Source: JACVRW01 sp963728155
GTDB lineage: Bacteria > Actinomycetota > Thermoleophilia > Solirubrobacterales > Thermoleophilaceae
Direction: 5' to 3'
DNA length: 64,000 nt
NCBI GenBank assembly: GCA_963728155.1
Contig: CAVSJF010000007.1
Span: 124,001 to 188,000, forward strand
Below the pieces are notes generated by a model that saw only the letters and a program-made list of their open reading frames with translations, had not been told where the DNA came from and searched no databases. Of this stretch, positions 1 through 7,285 are shown piece after piece. Made by a program: the position numbers and the translations under genes. Position 1 is the first letter of the stretch, and each line of letters begins with the position of its first letter.

Positions 1-57
1 GGCGGCTGCGGCGCCGCCGACCGTCGAACCTGACCCGGGTAATGCCGGCGAAGGAAG
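1..57 (+). promoter_or_regulatory. 3' part of a TPP (thiamin pyrophosphate) riboswitch
   Basis: The stretch CTGACCCGGGTAATGCC followed by GGCGAAGGAAGG matches the conserved 3' arm of the THI element (family pattern CTGA...GGNTAATGCC.GCG.AGGGA). The 5' part lies before the window, so the aptamer is incomplete here. It sits directly before thiO and the thiS-thiG fusion, the expected place for ligand-controlled thiamin biosynthesis. The terminal AAGGAAGG also looks like the thiO ribosome-binding site, which suggests control by sequestering the site; that mechanism is inferred. Confidence 0.85.
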
Positions 58-67
58 GTGATTGATC

Positions 68-1199
68 TTGCCGCGAAGCAGCAGCTACGACGCCGTGGTG
101 ATCGGGTCCGGCCTGATCGGCCTGGCCTGCGCATGGCGCGCCCAGCAGCGCGGTCTCTCCGTGCTCGTGATCGACCGCGCGTCCGAGCCGGGCGCCGAGA
201 CGTCGCACGTGGCCGCGGGCATGCTGGCCCCGGTGACCGAGGCCGATTTCGGCGAGGAGCGGCTCCTGCGGGTGAACATGCGCGCCCGGGAGCGCTGGCC
301 CGCGTTCGCCGCCGAGCTCGAGGAGCGCAGCGGGCTTTCCCACCGGCTATCGCGAGAGCGGTGCGCTCGTGGTCGCAGCCGACCGCGACGACGCCGAGGC
401 GCTGCGGCGCCTGAACGAGTTCCAGCTGGCGCTCGGCCTCGAGGTCGAATGGCTTGCCCCGAGCGGCTGTCGCCGCCTCGAGCCGAGCCTGTCGCCGCGC
501 ATCGCCGGCGGGATCCTCGCCCACGGCGACGCGCAGGCCGACCCGCGAGCCACCGTACACGCGCTTGCGAGCCTCGCGGACGAGATCGCGCTCGGCACCG
601 TCGTGGAGTCAATCGAGCACTCGCAGGGACGCGTGACCGGGGTGCTGACGAGCGAAGGCCTCATCGAGTGCGGCTCGGTGGTGGTGGCCGCGGGGGCGTG
701 GAGCCCCGCGCTGGCGCCCGGGGGCGAGGGCCCGCCCGTGCGGCCGGTCAAGGGCCAGATCCTGGAGCTGCGCGCGCGCGGCGCGGCGAACGCCCCGCTG
801 GAGCGGATCGTGCGCACGCCGCGCTGTTACCTCGTTCCTCGCCCCGACGGGCGGGTGATCCTGGGAGCGACCGTGGAGGAGCAGGGCTTCGACACCGCGG
901 TCACCGCCGACGGCGTATTTCGCCTGCTCGAGGCGGCATGGGAGGTCGTGCCCGAGGTGGGCGAGCTCGAGCTGGTCGGCACCCGAGCGGGCCTGCGCCC
1001 GGCCACGCCGGACAACGGCGCGGTCGTGGGCCGCGACTCCGAGTTCGAGGGCCTCGTGTGGGCCACCGGCCACTGGCGCAACGGGGTGTTGCTGGCGCCG
1101 CTCACCGGGGAGCTGGTGGCCGGGCTGCTGGCCGCCGGCGAGGAGCCCGACCCAGCGCTGTCCCCCGCCCGCTTCGACCGCGTGGGGGTCGCACGGTGA
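68..1199 (+). CDS. thiO: Glycine oxidase ThiO, FAD-dependent (frame break near 335)
   Basis: FAD-dependent amine oxidase that oxidises glycine to the imine needed for the thiazole moiety of thiamin. The N-terminus has the dinucleotide-binding glycine motif VVIGSGLIGL and the DAO-family fold continues to ATGHWRNGVLLAP near the C-terminus. The protein is about 376 residues, normal for the family. TTG at 68 is preferred to TTG at 62 because AAGGAAGG lies about 9 bases before it but only 3 before 62. The reading frame breaks once around 333-340 (sequence GGGCTTTCCCACC): residues before are read in one frame and GYRESGALVVAADRD onwards in another. Its stop overlaps the thiS-thiG start (GTGA). It is first in a riboswitch-controlled operon. 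Confidence 0.9.
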
Positions 1200-2170
1200 G
1201 GAAGGTGTTCGTGAACGGCGAGTACCGCGAGCTGCCCGACGGCGCGACCGTCCAGCTGGTGGTCGACGAGCTCGGCGTGTCCGGCCGGGGCACGGCCGTG
1301 GCGGTGGACGGGCAGGTGATCCCGCGCGGAGAATGGGCGGACACCACCCTGCGCGACGGACAGGAGCTGGAGGTGCTGCACGCGGTGCAGGGCGGCTCGC
1401 CCGAGGCGTTCGAGATCGCGGGCCGTTCGCTGCGATCGCGACTGATCCTCGGCACCGGCGGCTTTCGGAACCTCGACACGATGGCCGCCGCGGCGCGCGA
1501 GTCGGGCGCCGAGCTGGCCACCGTGGCCATGCGCCGCGTGGATCCCGGCGGGCGTGGATCGCTGCTCGAGGTGCTCGACGAGGCGGGCCTCGAGGTGATC
1601 CCCAACACCGCGGGCTGCTTCACCGCGCGAGAGGCGGTCACCACCGCGCAGCTGGCGCGCGAGGCGCTCGGGACCGACTGGGTCAAGCTCGAGGTGATCG
1701 GCGACGACCGGACGCTGCTCCCCGATCCCGCCGAGCTGCTGGACGCGGCCGAGACGCTGGTTGGCGACGGCTTCGTGGTGCTGCCCTACACCAACGACGA
1801 CCCCATCCTCGCGCGACGGCTCGAGGACGTGGGTTGCGCGGCGGTGATGCCGCTCGGCTCGCCGATAGGGAGCGGCATGGGCATCAACAACCCGTACAAC
1901 CTGCGTCTGATCCTGGACGCCGCGCGCGTGCCGGTGATCCTCGACGCCGGCGTGGGCACGGCCAGCGACGCGGCGCTGGCGCTCGAGGCCGGATGCGACG
2001 CGGTGCTGCTGGCCAGCGCGATCTCCCGCGCGGCCGACCCGGTGGCCATGGCGGGCGCCATGCGCAAGGCGGTGGAGGCGGGCTACGAGGCGCGGCAGGC
2101 GGGGCGGATACCGAGGCGCCACTACGCGCGCGCCTCCTCCCCCGAGGAGGGACTGGCGGAGCTCGCGTGA
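1196..2170 (+). CDS. thiG: ThiS-ThiG fusion: sulfur carrier joined to thiazole synthase
   Basis: One uninterrupted 324-residue reading frame. Residues 1-67 are a complete ThiS ubiquitin-like sulfur carrier ending in HAVQGG, the Gly-Gly that is normally the free C-terminus to be thiocarboxylated. It runs straight into SPEAFEIAGR and a full ThiG TIM barrel. The ThiG Schiff-base lysine is in DWVKLEV (about K164), and the phosphate-binding region PLGSPIGSGMG is present. ThiG uses ThiS-thiocarboxylate, dehydroglycine (from ThiO) and deoxyxylulose phosphate to form the thiazole. The start GTG overlaps the thiO stop by four bases. Bifunctional ThiS/ThiG proteins are known as an annotated family. A lost stop codon through an indel cannot be fully excluded in this error-prone sequence. 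Confidence 0.88.
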   Translation: MRKVFVNGEYRELPDGATVQLVVDELGVSGRGTAVAVDGQVIPRGEWADTTLRDGQELEVLHAVQGGSPEAFEIAGRSLRSRLILGTGGFRNLDTMAAAARESGAELATVAMRRVDPGGRGSLLEVLDEAGLEVIPNTAGCFTAREAVTTAQLAREALGTDWVKLEVIGDDRTLLPDPAELLDAAETLVGDGFVVLPYTNDDPILARRLEDVGCAAVMPLGSPIGSGMGINNPYNLRLILDAARVPVILDAGVGTASDAALALEAGCDAVLLASAISRAADPVAMAGAMRKAVEAGYEARQAGRIPRRHYARASSPEEGLAELA

Positions 2171-2652
2171 GCACCGAGCTCGAGCGCGGTGAGCTCGACG
2201 AGCTGGCCGTTCGCTGGCGCGCCGCCTGGCGCGGCAAGGGCTTCGAGGGGTGCTGTACGCCGGACGTGTCCTACGAGGACCCCGTCGCGGTGCTGCCGCT
2301 GCGCGGTGTCGACGCGCTCGACAGCCATGCCGTGATGCTGCTGCGTGCCTTCCCCGACCTGCGGGTGCAGGCCACCGCGCCGCCGCTGGGACGCGGCGAG
2401 CACGTATGCGTGCCGTGGCGTGCCACCGGTACCCACACCGGCGACATCGGCACCGTGCTGCCGGCCACCGACCGTGTCGTGGCCCTTCACGGGCTGCACT
2501 ACCTCGAGCTGGCCGACGGCGCCGTCCGCCGCGCGCGCGGCTTCTTCGACCTATACGACGCCGCCACCCAGCTCAGCCTGCTGCCCACCCGGGGCGGGGC
2601 CGGCGAAGCCGCGCTGCTCATGCTGCGCGGCTTCGGCCTGCGCCGCCGCTGA
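2167..2652 (+). CDS. NTF2-like / SnoaL-like small protein in the thiamin operon
   Basis: A 161-residue protein with the SnoaL/NTF2-like cone-fold pattern: an N-terminal helix (ELAVRWRAAW), then a short segment around YEDPVAVLPLRG and beta strands ending in FFDLYD. SnoaL-type ester cyclases and polyketide cyclases look like this, but no catalytic residue can be assigned. Its GTG start overlaps the TGA of the ThiS-ThiG gene (GTGA), so translation is probably coupled and the gene belongs to the riboswitch operon. No role in thiamin synthesis is established for this family; a binding or salvage role is only a guess. Confidence 0.7.
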   Translation: MSTELERGELDELAVRWRAAWRGKGFEGCCTPDVSYEDPVAVLPLRGVDALDSHAVMLLRAFPDLRVQATAPPLGRGEHVCVPWRATGTHTGDIGTVLPATDRVVALHGLHYLELADGAVRRARGFFDLYDAATQLSLLPTRGGAGEAALLMLRGFGLRRR

Positions 2653-2660
2653 CTCAGCGA

Positions 2661-3074
2661 CTACTTGACCGTGACCGAGCCTTCCATGCCGGGGTGCACG
2701 GTGCACACGTAGTCGAACGTCCCGGCCTTCTTGAAGGCGTGCTCGTAGGTGTCGCCCATCTGCATGGCGCCCGCGTCGCCCGACTTGAAGTTGTCGCCGG
2801 TCACGTCGTGCCCGACGCTGTCGTCGTTGACCCAGGTGACCGTGTCGCCGGCGTTCACCGTGATGCTGGCCGGGGCGAACTTGATGTCCTTCAGGGTCAC
2901 CTCGGTGCCGCCACCGCCGCCACTGCCGGTACCGCCGTCGCCACCGCCCTCGTCGGCGGGTTGCTCAGTGGTCTGCGTATCCGCGCCACTGTCTTCCTCG
3001 TCGTCCCCGCCGCAGCCGGCCACGACCAGGCTGAGCGCGACGCATGCGAGCAGAAGTGCTAGCCATCTGTTCAT
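2661..3074 (-). CDS. Plastocyanin-like cupredoxin lipoprotein
   Basis: A 137-residue exported copper protein. The N-terminus is a lipoprotein signal (MNRWLALLLACVALSLVVAGC) with a lipobox ending at Cys20-21, followed by an acidic, Gly-rich linker to about residue 57. The cupredoxin domain follows, with a type-1 copper site: His in VGHDV, then Cys-His-Met in YVCTVHPGM. It probably acts as a membrane-anchored electron carrier or copper-binding protein outside the cytoplasm. It converges on the NTF2-like gene with only 8 bases between the stops. A second, longer cupredoxin-like gene lies at 32805-33420. Confidence 0.88.
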   Translation of the reverse strand: MNRWLALLLACVALSLVVAGCGGDDEEDSGADTQTTEQPADEGGGDGGTGSGGGGGTEVTLKDIKFAPASITVNAGDTVTWVNDDSVGHDVTGDNFKSGDAGAMQMGDTYEHAFKKAGTFDYVCTVHPGMEGSVTVK

Positions 3075-3150
3075 CTGTGAGCCACCTCGAAGTTGCTTGA
3101 TGATGATTGTCCTTACGCAGCAGGATGGCTATCGGTTCTCTCGTATTCCG

Positions 3151-4015
3151 TTAAGGGCCCATCAGCAGCTCTAGCAGCGCCTTCTGAGCGTGCAGCCGAT
3201 TCTCCGCCTGGTCCCACACGGCGGAGCGCTCGCCGTAGAGCAACCCCTCGGAGATCTCCTCGCCCGGGATGGGCGGGCAGGCAGTGGAGGGCGATGGCGT
3301 CGTCGCGGGCCCTGGACAGAAGCGCCTCGTCGAGGCGATAGGGCTCGAGCAGCCGGCGTTTCTCGGCGCGGTCGGCACCGTCGCCCATGCTCATCCACAC
3401 GTCGGTGTAGAGCGCGTGGGCGCCGTCAACGGCCTGCTCCAGCGAGGTCGGCTCGGCGTCGGGCAGGGCCAGCTCGGGCGGAGATGCCACCACCACCTCC
3501 ACCCCCGCCAGCTCACCGAGCCGAAGCAGCGAGCGGGCCATGTTGTTGCCGTCGCCCACGTAGGCCAGGCGCAGGCCCTCGAGACGCCCGAAGCGCTCGC
3601 GCAGCGTCACCAGGTCGGCGAGCGCCTGGCAGGGATGGTGCTCGCGCGTGAGCATGTTGATCACCGGAACCGACCCGTGCTCGGCCAGCGCCTCGACCGT
3701 CTCCTGGGCCGGCGTGCGGATGGCGATGGCCTGGACCATGCGCGACAGAACGAGCGCGGTGTCGCGCGCCGACTCGCCGCGCGCGAGCTGCAGCTCGCCC
3801 TCGCGCAGAACCAGAGGGTGGCCGCCGAGCTCGTACACGCCGGTCTCGAACGAGACCCGGGTGCGGGTGGAGGGCAGGTCGAAGACGAGCGCCACGCTGC
3901 GCCCCTCGAGCGCGCGCGATGCGAGGCGGTCCGCCTTGAGCTCGAGCGCTCGGTCCACGAGCCTCGCGAGCTCGGCCGACGTAAGCTCAGCGCCAGTCAG
4001 GAAATGCCGGGTCAA
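3151..4015 (-). CDS. argF: Ornithine carbamoyltransferase ArgF (frame break near 3265)
   Basis: Transfers carbamoyl from carbamoyl phosphate to ornithine, giving citrulline for arginine synthesis. Visible motifs are STRTRVSFE (carbamoyl-phosphate binding), HHPCQALAD, and ALHCLPAHPG with the catalytic Cys near the C-terminus. After that motif the frame breaks at a CCCGGG run (3263-3268) because of one extra base, and the family C-terminus EEISEGLLYGERSAVWDQAE continues in another frame to the TAA at 3151. The full length of about 287 residues is slightly short for the family. The start is taken as TTG at 4015, preceded by GAGGAG at a 6-base spacing; ATG at 4045 would extend deep into the divergent gene. 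No other arg gene lies in the window. Confidence 0.88.
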
Positions 4016-4828
4016 ATCAAGCTCCTCAGCTGGAACCTCTACCACGGGCGGGACTTCCCGCCTGATCCGGCTCTGTTCACCTGGCGCTCGCGGCTGTTAG
4101 GCGTAACCGAACGAAACGCCACCCATGCCCAGGTCAACCGCGTGTTGCTCGACGAGTTCGCCAAGGTGCTGGACGGCTTCGACTGGGACGTGGCGCTGCT
4201 CCAGGAGGCCCCGCCGCGCTGGTTTGCCGAGCTGGCTCGGCGCACGCGTTCCAACGGCGTGCGGGTGCTGACCTCACGCAACTACGTGCCGCCGCTACAG
4301 CGGGTCCTGGCCGACCTCAACCCCGATCTGATCGCGTCGAGCGACGGCGGCTCGAACCAGATCCTGGTGCGCAGCCCGGGCCGGATCGCCGAGCACCGCC
4401 GCCTCACGATCGCGTGGCGCCCCGAGCAGCGGCGCATGCACTGGGCACGCATCGCGCTCGCGGATGGACCGCGCCTGTGCGTGGCCAACCTGCACGCCTC
4501 GGCCGGCCTACCCGCCCAGGCGAGCATCGAGCTCGTGCGGGCGGCCGAGACGGCCGTCGAGTGGTCGGCGGGCGATCCGCTGGTGCTCGGAGGCGACCTC
4601 AACGTGCGGCCCAAGCGCACACCGGCCCCGTTCGACACCCTGCGCGAGCGCTTCGGCCTCGTCGAGCCCACCGCCCCGGACGCCATCGACCACCTGCTGG
4701 CCCGTGGACTGCGCATCGAGGAGCCCCCGAGGCGCCTTGCTCCCGAGGACCGCGAGCTGGTGGAGCCCGACGGCCGGCGCATCCGGCTCGCCGACCACGC
4801 TCCCGTGATCGCTACGTTCGGTCCGTGA
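4004..4828 (+). CDS. Endonuclease/exonuclease/phosphatase-family protein
   Basis: A 274-residue protein of the DNase I-like EEP superfamily. The family's metal and catalytic motifs are seen in order: LLSWNLYHGRD at the N-terminus (Asn ligand), VALLQEAP (Glu ligand), NLHAS, GGDLNVRP (Asp-Asn pair) and the C-terminal LADHAPV with the catalytic Asp-His. The substrate may be DNA, a phospholipid head group or another phosphodiester; the sequence does not decide. The ATG start at 4004 overlaps the argF start on the other strand by 12 bases, so the two genes run head to head with no intergenic space. The stop overlaps the next gene's GTG. Confidence 0.82.
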   Translation: MPGQIKLLSWNLYHGRDFPPDPALFTWRSRLLGVTERNATHAQVNRVLLDEFAKVLDGFDWDVALLQEAPPRWFAELARRTRSNGVRVLTSRNYVPPLQRVLADLNPDLIASSDGGSNQILVRSPGRIAEHRRLTIAWRPEQRRMHWARIALADGPRLCVANLHASAGLPAQASIELVRAAETAVEWSAGDPLVLGGDLNVRPKRTPAPFDTLRERFGLVEPTAPDAIDHLLARGLRIEEPPRRLAPEDRELVEPDGRRIRLADHAPVIATFGP

Positions 4829-6183
4829 CCGAAACGCCCCAACGGGCCCGCCCTCGGGTGGGAGACGAGCTCGAGCTGTCGATCGACCGGCTCGCCCACG
4901 GTGGGGCCGGAGTGGCCCGCGCCGAGGGTTACGTCGTGTTCGTCCGAGGGGCGGTGCCGGGCGACCGGGTGCGGGCGCGCATCACTAAATCCAAGCGTTC
5001 CTTTGGTGAGGCCGACACACTCGAGCTGCTCGAGCCGAGCGCCGATCGCGTCGAGCCGCTGGCCGCCCACCCGGGCGCGCCCTGGCAGGTGCTCCCCTAC
5101 GAGCGTCAGCTCCGCGAGAAGCAGGACCAGGTGCGCGACGCGCTGTCGCGCATCGGGGGCTTCGAGGAGCCGCCGATCGAGGAGATCGTCCCCGCCGTCG
5201 AGCCGCTGCGCTACCGCAACAAGGTCGAGTACTCCTTCGGCACGGCCGACGACGGAGAGCTCGTGCTCGGCTTCCACCGGCCGGGCCGCTTCGACCTGAT
5301 CGACGACGTGCCGGTCGACATCCTGGCCTCCGAGAGGGTCGACGAGCTGCGCACCGCGGTCAAGGCGTGGTGTCGGGAGGAGGGGCTCGACGCCTGGGAT
5401 CGCCGCGGGCAGCTCGGCCTTCTGCGCAACCTCGTGGTCCGCGAAGGCCGCCGCACCGGGCAGCTCCAGGCCCGGCTGGTCTCGAGCCCCGGCGCCACCT
5501 TCGCGGTCGACGGCCTGGCCGCCGCCACGCCCTGCGACAGCTTTCTCTGGACGCGTGCCGCCGACGTGGGCGAGACCACGCGCGGGGGCGAGAACCAGAT
5601 CGTCAAGGGCGGCGCCTACCTGGAGGAGGAGCTGGCCGGGCTGCGGTTGCGCATCTCGCCCGACGCCTTCTTTCAGACCAACACCGAGATGGCCGAGCGC
5701 CTCTACGGAGCCGCGGCCGAGCTGGCCGGGCTCAGCGGGCGCGAGCGCGTGCTCGACCTGTTCTGCGGGATCGGGACGATCGCGCTGGTGCTGGCGCTCG
5801 ACGCGGGCGAGGTCTGGGGGGTCGAGATCGTCGAGGAGGCCGTGGCCGACGCGATCGAGAACGCCCGGCTCAACGGAGTGGACAACGCGAAGTTCTTCGC
5901 CGGCGACGTGCGGCTGGCCATGCGCCCCCTGCTCGAGCAGTCGGGGAAGCCCGACGTGGTGGTGGTCGACCCGCCGCGCGCCGGGCTGTCGCAGAAGGTG
6001 GTGCGGCGCGTGCTCGAGGCCGAGGCGAAGCGCATCGTCTACGTGTCCTGCAATCCCACCACGCTGGCGCCCAACGCGCGGCAGATGGTCGACGCGGGCT
6101 ACGAGCTGAAGACGGTCAGGCCGGTGGACATGTTCCCGCAGACGCCGCACATCGAGTGCGTGGCGCTGCTCGAACGCAGCTAG
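4825..6183 (+). CDS. TRAM-domain class I RNA (uracil-C5) methyltransferase, RlmD/TrmA type
   Basis: A 452-residue SAM-dependent enzyme expected to methylate C5 of a uracil in rRNA or tRNA. It has an N-terminal TRAM RNA-binding domain (about residues 8-65), the SAM motif DLFCGIGTIAL, the DPPRAG motif, the catalytic cysteine in VYVSCNPTT and the catalytic-base Glu in PHIECV. The Cys cluster (Cx5CxxC) that holds the 4Fe-4S centre in E. coli RlmD is absent; HPGAPWQVLPYERQL stands in its place. So this is not a standard Fe-S RlmD, and the target base cannot be assigned. GTG 4825 overlaps the TGA of the EEP-family gene. Confidence 0.85.
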   Translation: MTETPQRARPRVGDELELSIDRLAHGGAGVARAEGYVVFVRGAVPGDRVRARITKSKRSFGEADTLELLEPSADRVEPLAAHPGAPWQVLPYERQLREKQDQVRDALSRIGGFEEPPIEEIVPAVEPLRYRNKVEYSFGTADDGELVLGFHRPGRFDLIDDVPVDILASERVDELRTAVKAWCREEGLDAWDRRGQLGLLRNLVVREGRRTGQLQARLVSSPGATFAVDGLAAATPCDSFLWTRAADVGETTRGGENQIVKGGAYLEEELAGLRLRISPDAFFQTNTEMAERLYGAAAELAGLSGRERVLDLFCGIGTIALVLALDAGEVWGVEIVEEAVADAIENARLNGVDNAKFFAGDVRLAMRPLLEQSGKPDVVVVDPPRAGLSQKVVRRVLEAEAKRIVYVSCNPTTLAPNARQMVDAGYELKTVRPVDMFPQTPHIECVALLERS

Positions 6184-6187
6184 GGCG

Positions 6188-6610
6188 CTACTTGCCGCTC
6201 CCGATGACGTGGGTCACGGGCAGGCCCGTCGCCGCGCGCGCCTTGCTGGGCAGGTCCACTCGCAGCCACTTGGACATCCGAAGCGGCAGTGTGGAGACGA
6301 TGAGCTCGTCGTAGTCGTTGAAGTTGCATTCGTCCGAGATCGCGGCCAGTGGATCGCCGTCGCCCACCTTGGCCTCGGCCAGAGGGATGCCCTCCTCGCG
6401 CAGCTCGTCGATGAAGGCCTGGCGGTAGCGCTCGGCGTCCTCGCGACCCGCGTCCGAGTCGGCGGCCCAGGCCAGGCCGTGCGGCGTCTCGGGGACGAGC
6501 AGGGTGAACTCGCAGGGCCCACGGGCCGTCCGCTCCTGGAGCGCGGCGAGCAACTCCGGCGACTCCGCCGTGCGGTTGGCGACCACCAGGACCCGGGCCT
6601 GCTCGGCCAT
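6188..6610 (-). CDS. Universal-stress-like alpha/beta protein
   Basis: A 140-residue protein starting AEQARVLVVANRT with a Rossmann-like alternation of strands and helices. It ends in a strand-helix-strand region (DELIVSTLPLR ... GLPVTHVIGSG) as in universal stress protein (Usp)-related nucleotide-binding proteins. Homologues of this shape are common in Actinobacteria and are poorly characterised. A GTG at 6616 could add two residues. It converges on the methyltransferase gene (4 bases apart) and lies just downstream of the UDG-like gene on the same strand. No specific function is proposed. Confidence 0.6.
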   Translation of the reverse strand: MAEQARVLVVANRTAESPELLAALQERTARGPCEFTLLVPETPHGLAWAADSDAGREDAERYRQAFIDELREEGIPLAEAKVGDGDPLAAISDECNFNDYDELIVSTLPLRMSKWLRVDLPSKARAATGLPVTHVIGSGK

Positions 6611-6631
6611 GGCCACAAGCCTAATGCGCCG

Positions 6632-7285
6632 CTAGTACGGAGGGAAGTCCGCGTACCACTCGCCAAGGGCCCGAAACGCTCCCCAGAACTCGCGCTTGGC
6701 GCGCTCCTCGTCGAGCGAACGGTCGATGTCCGGCACGTAGAGCGCGTCGCAGGAGGGCGTCAGGCGCTGGACCTCGCCCGGTCGGGCCTCGATCTCACGC
6801 CCCAGCGGCACCCCGAGCTGGTTGAGCTCCTCGAGTGCCTCCTCGCCCATCACCACGACCATGCGCGGCGCGACGATCGCGATCTCCTCGAGCACGCGCG
6901 CCCGGCATTCGGGCGCTGACAGGTCGCTGTCGCCCACCGGGCATTTCACGAAAACCGTGCCATAGACGGCGAGAGGATCGATCCCCAGCCGCTTGAAGCT
7001 CTTCATGAGCGCGCTGCCCGCGCGACCGTAGAAGGCCACGCCCTCCTCGATCTCCGAGGCCATGGGGATGAACTTGAGGAGCATGATGTCCGCCTGCGGG
7101 TGGCCCGAGCCGAGCACCGGCATCAGATTGCCCCGGGGGCAGTGATCGCAGCTCTGGATCTCGCGGGTTAGCTGGTTGAGCTCACGGATCGCCCGCTCGA
7201 GGTACTTCTCGCGGATCTCGTCATCGGTGGCGGGCATGTGTCCCGGGTGATTAGACGGATCGCCGCCCGGTCCTTTCGGGCGCAT
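6632..7285 (-). CDS. Fe-S uracil-DNA-glycosylase-superfamily protein with diverged catalytic motifs
   Basis: A 217-residue protein with the family 4 UDG layout: four cysteines (CDHC, VKCP and PEC) placed like the 4Fe-4S ligands, and the segment YGRAGSALMKSFKRLGI matching the FVGRAG region. The family's catalytic motif GEAPG is replaced by KFIPMASEIEEG, and the C-terminal His-Pro motif appears as VPDIDRSL. The cluster and fold are therefore probably kept while ordinary uracil excision is doubtful. ATG 7285 overlaps the stop of the glycosyltransferase-PHP gene (TGATG), which suggests translational coupling; an internal ATG at 7237 is an alternative. It is the last gene of the inositol-lipid operon. 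Confidence 0.68.
   Translation of the reverse strand: MRPKGPGGDPSNHPGHMPATDDEIREKYLERAIRELNQLTREIQSCDHCPRGNLMPVLGSGHPQADIMLLKFIPMASEIEEGVAFYGRAGSALMKSFKRLGIDPLAVYGTVFVKCPVGDSDLSAPECRARVLEEIAIVAPRMVVVMGEEALEELNQLGVPLGREIEARPGEVQRLTPSCDALYVPDIDRSLDEERAKREFWGAFRALGEWYADFPPY

Noticed and set aside
4282..6150. Long minus-strand open frame of about 622 codons opposite the EEP and methyltransferase genes
   Set aside because: It is the shadow of two well-supported plus-strand genes; its translation is low-complexity and His/Gly/Arg-rich and shows no family motif. Such frames are expected at this GC content.
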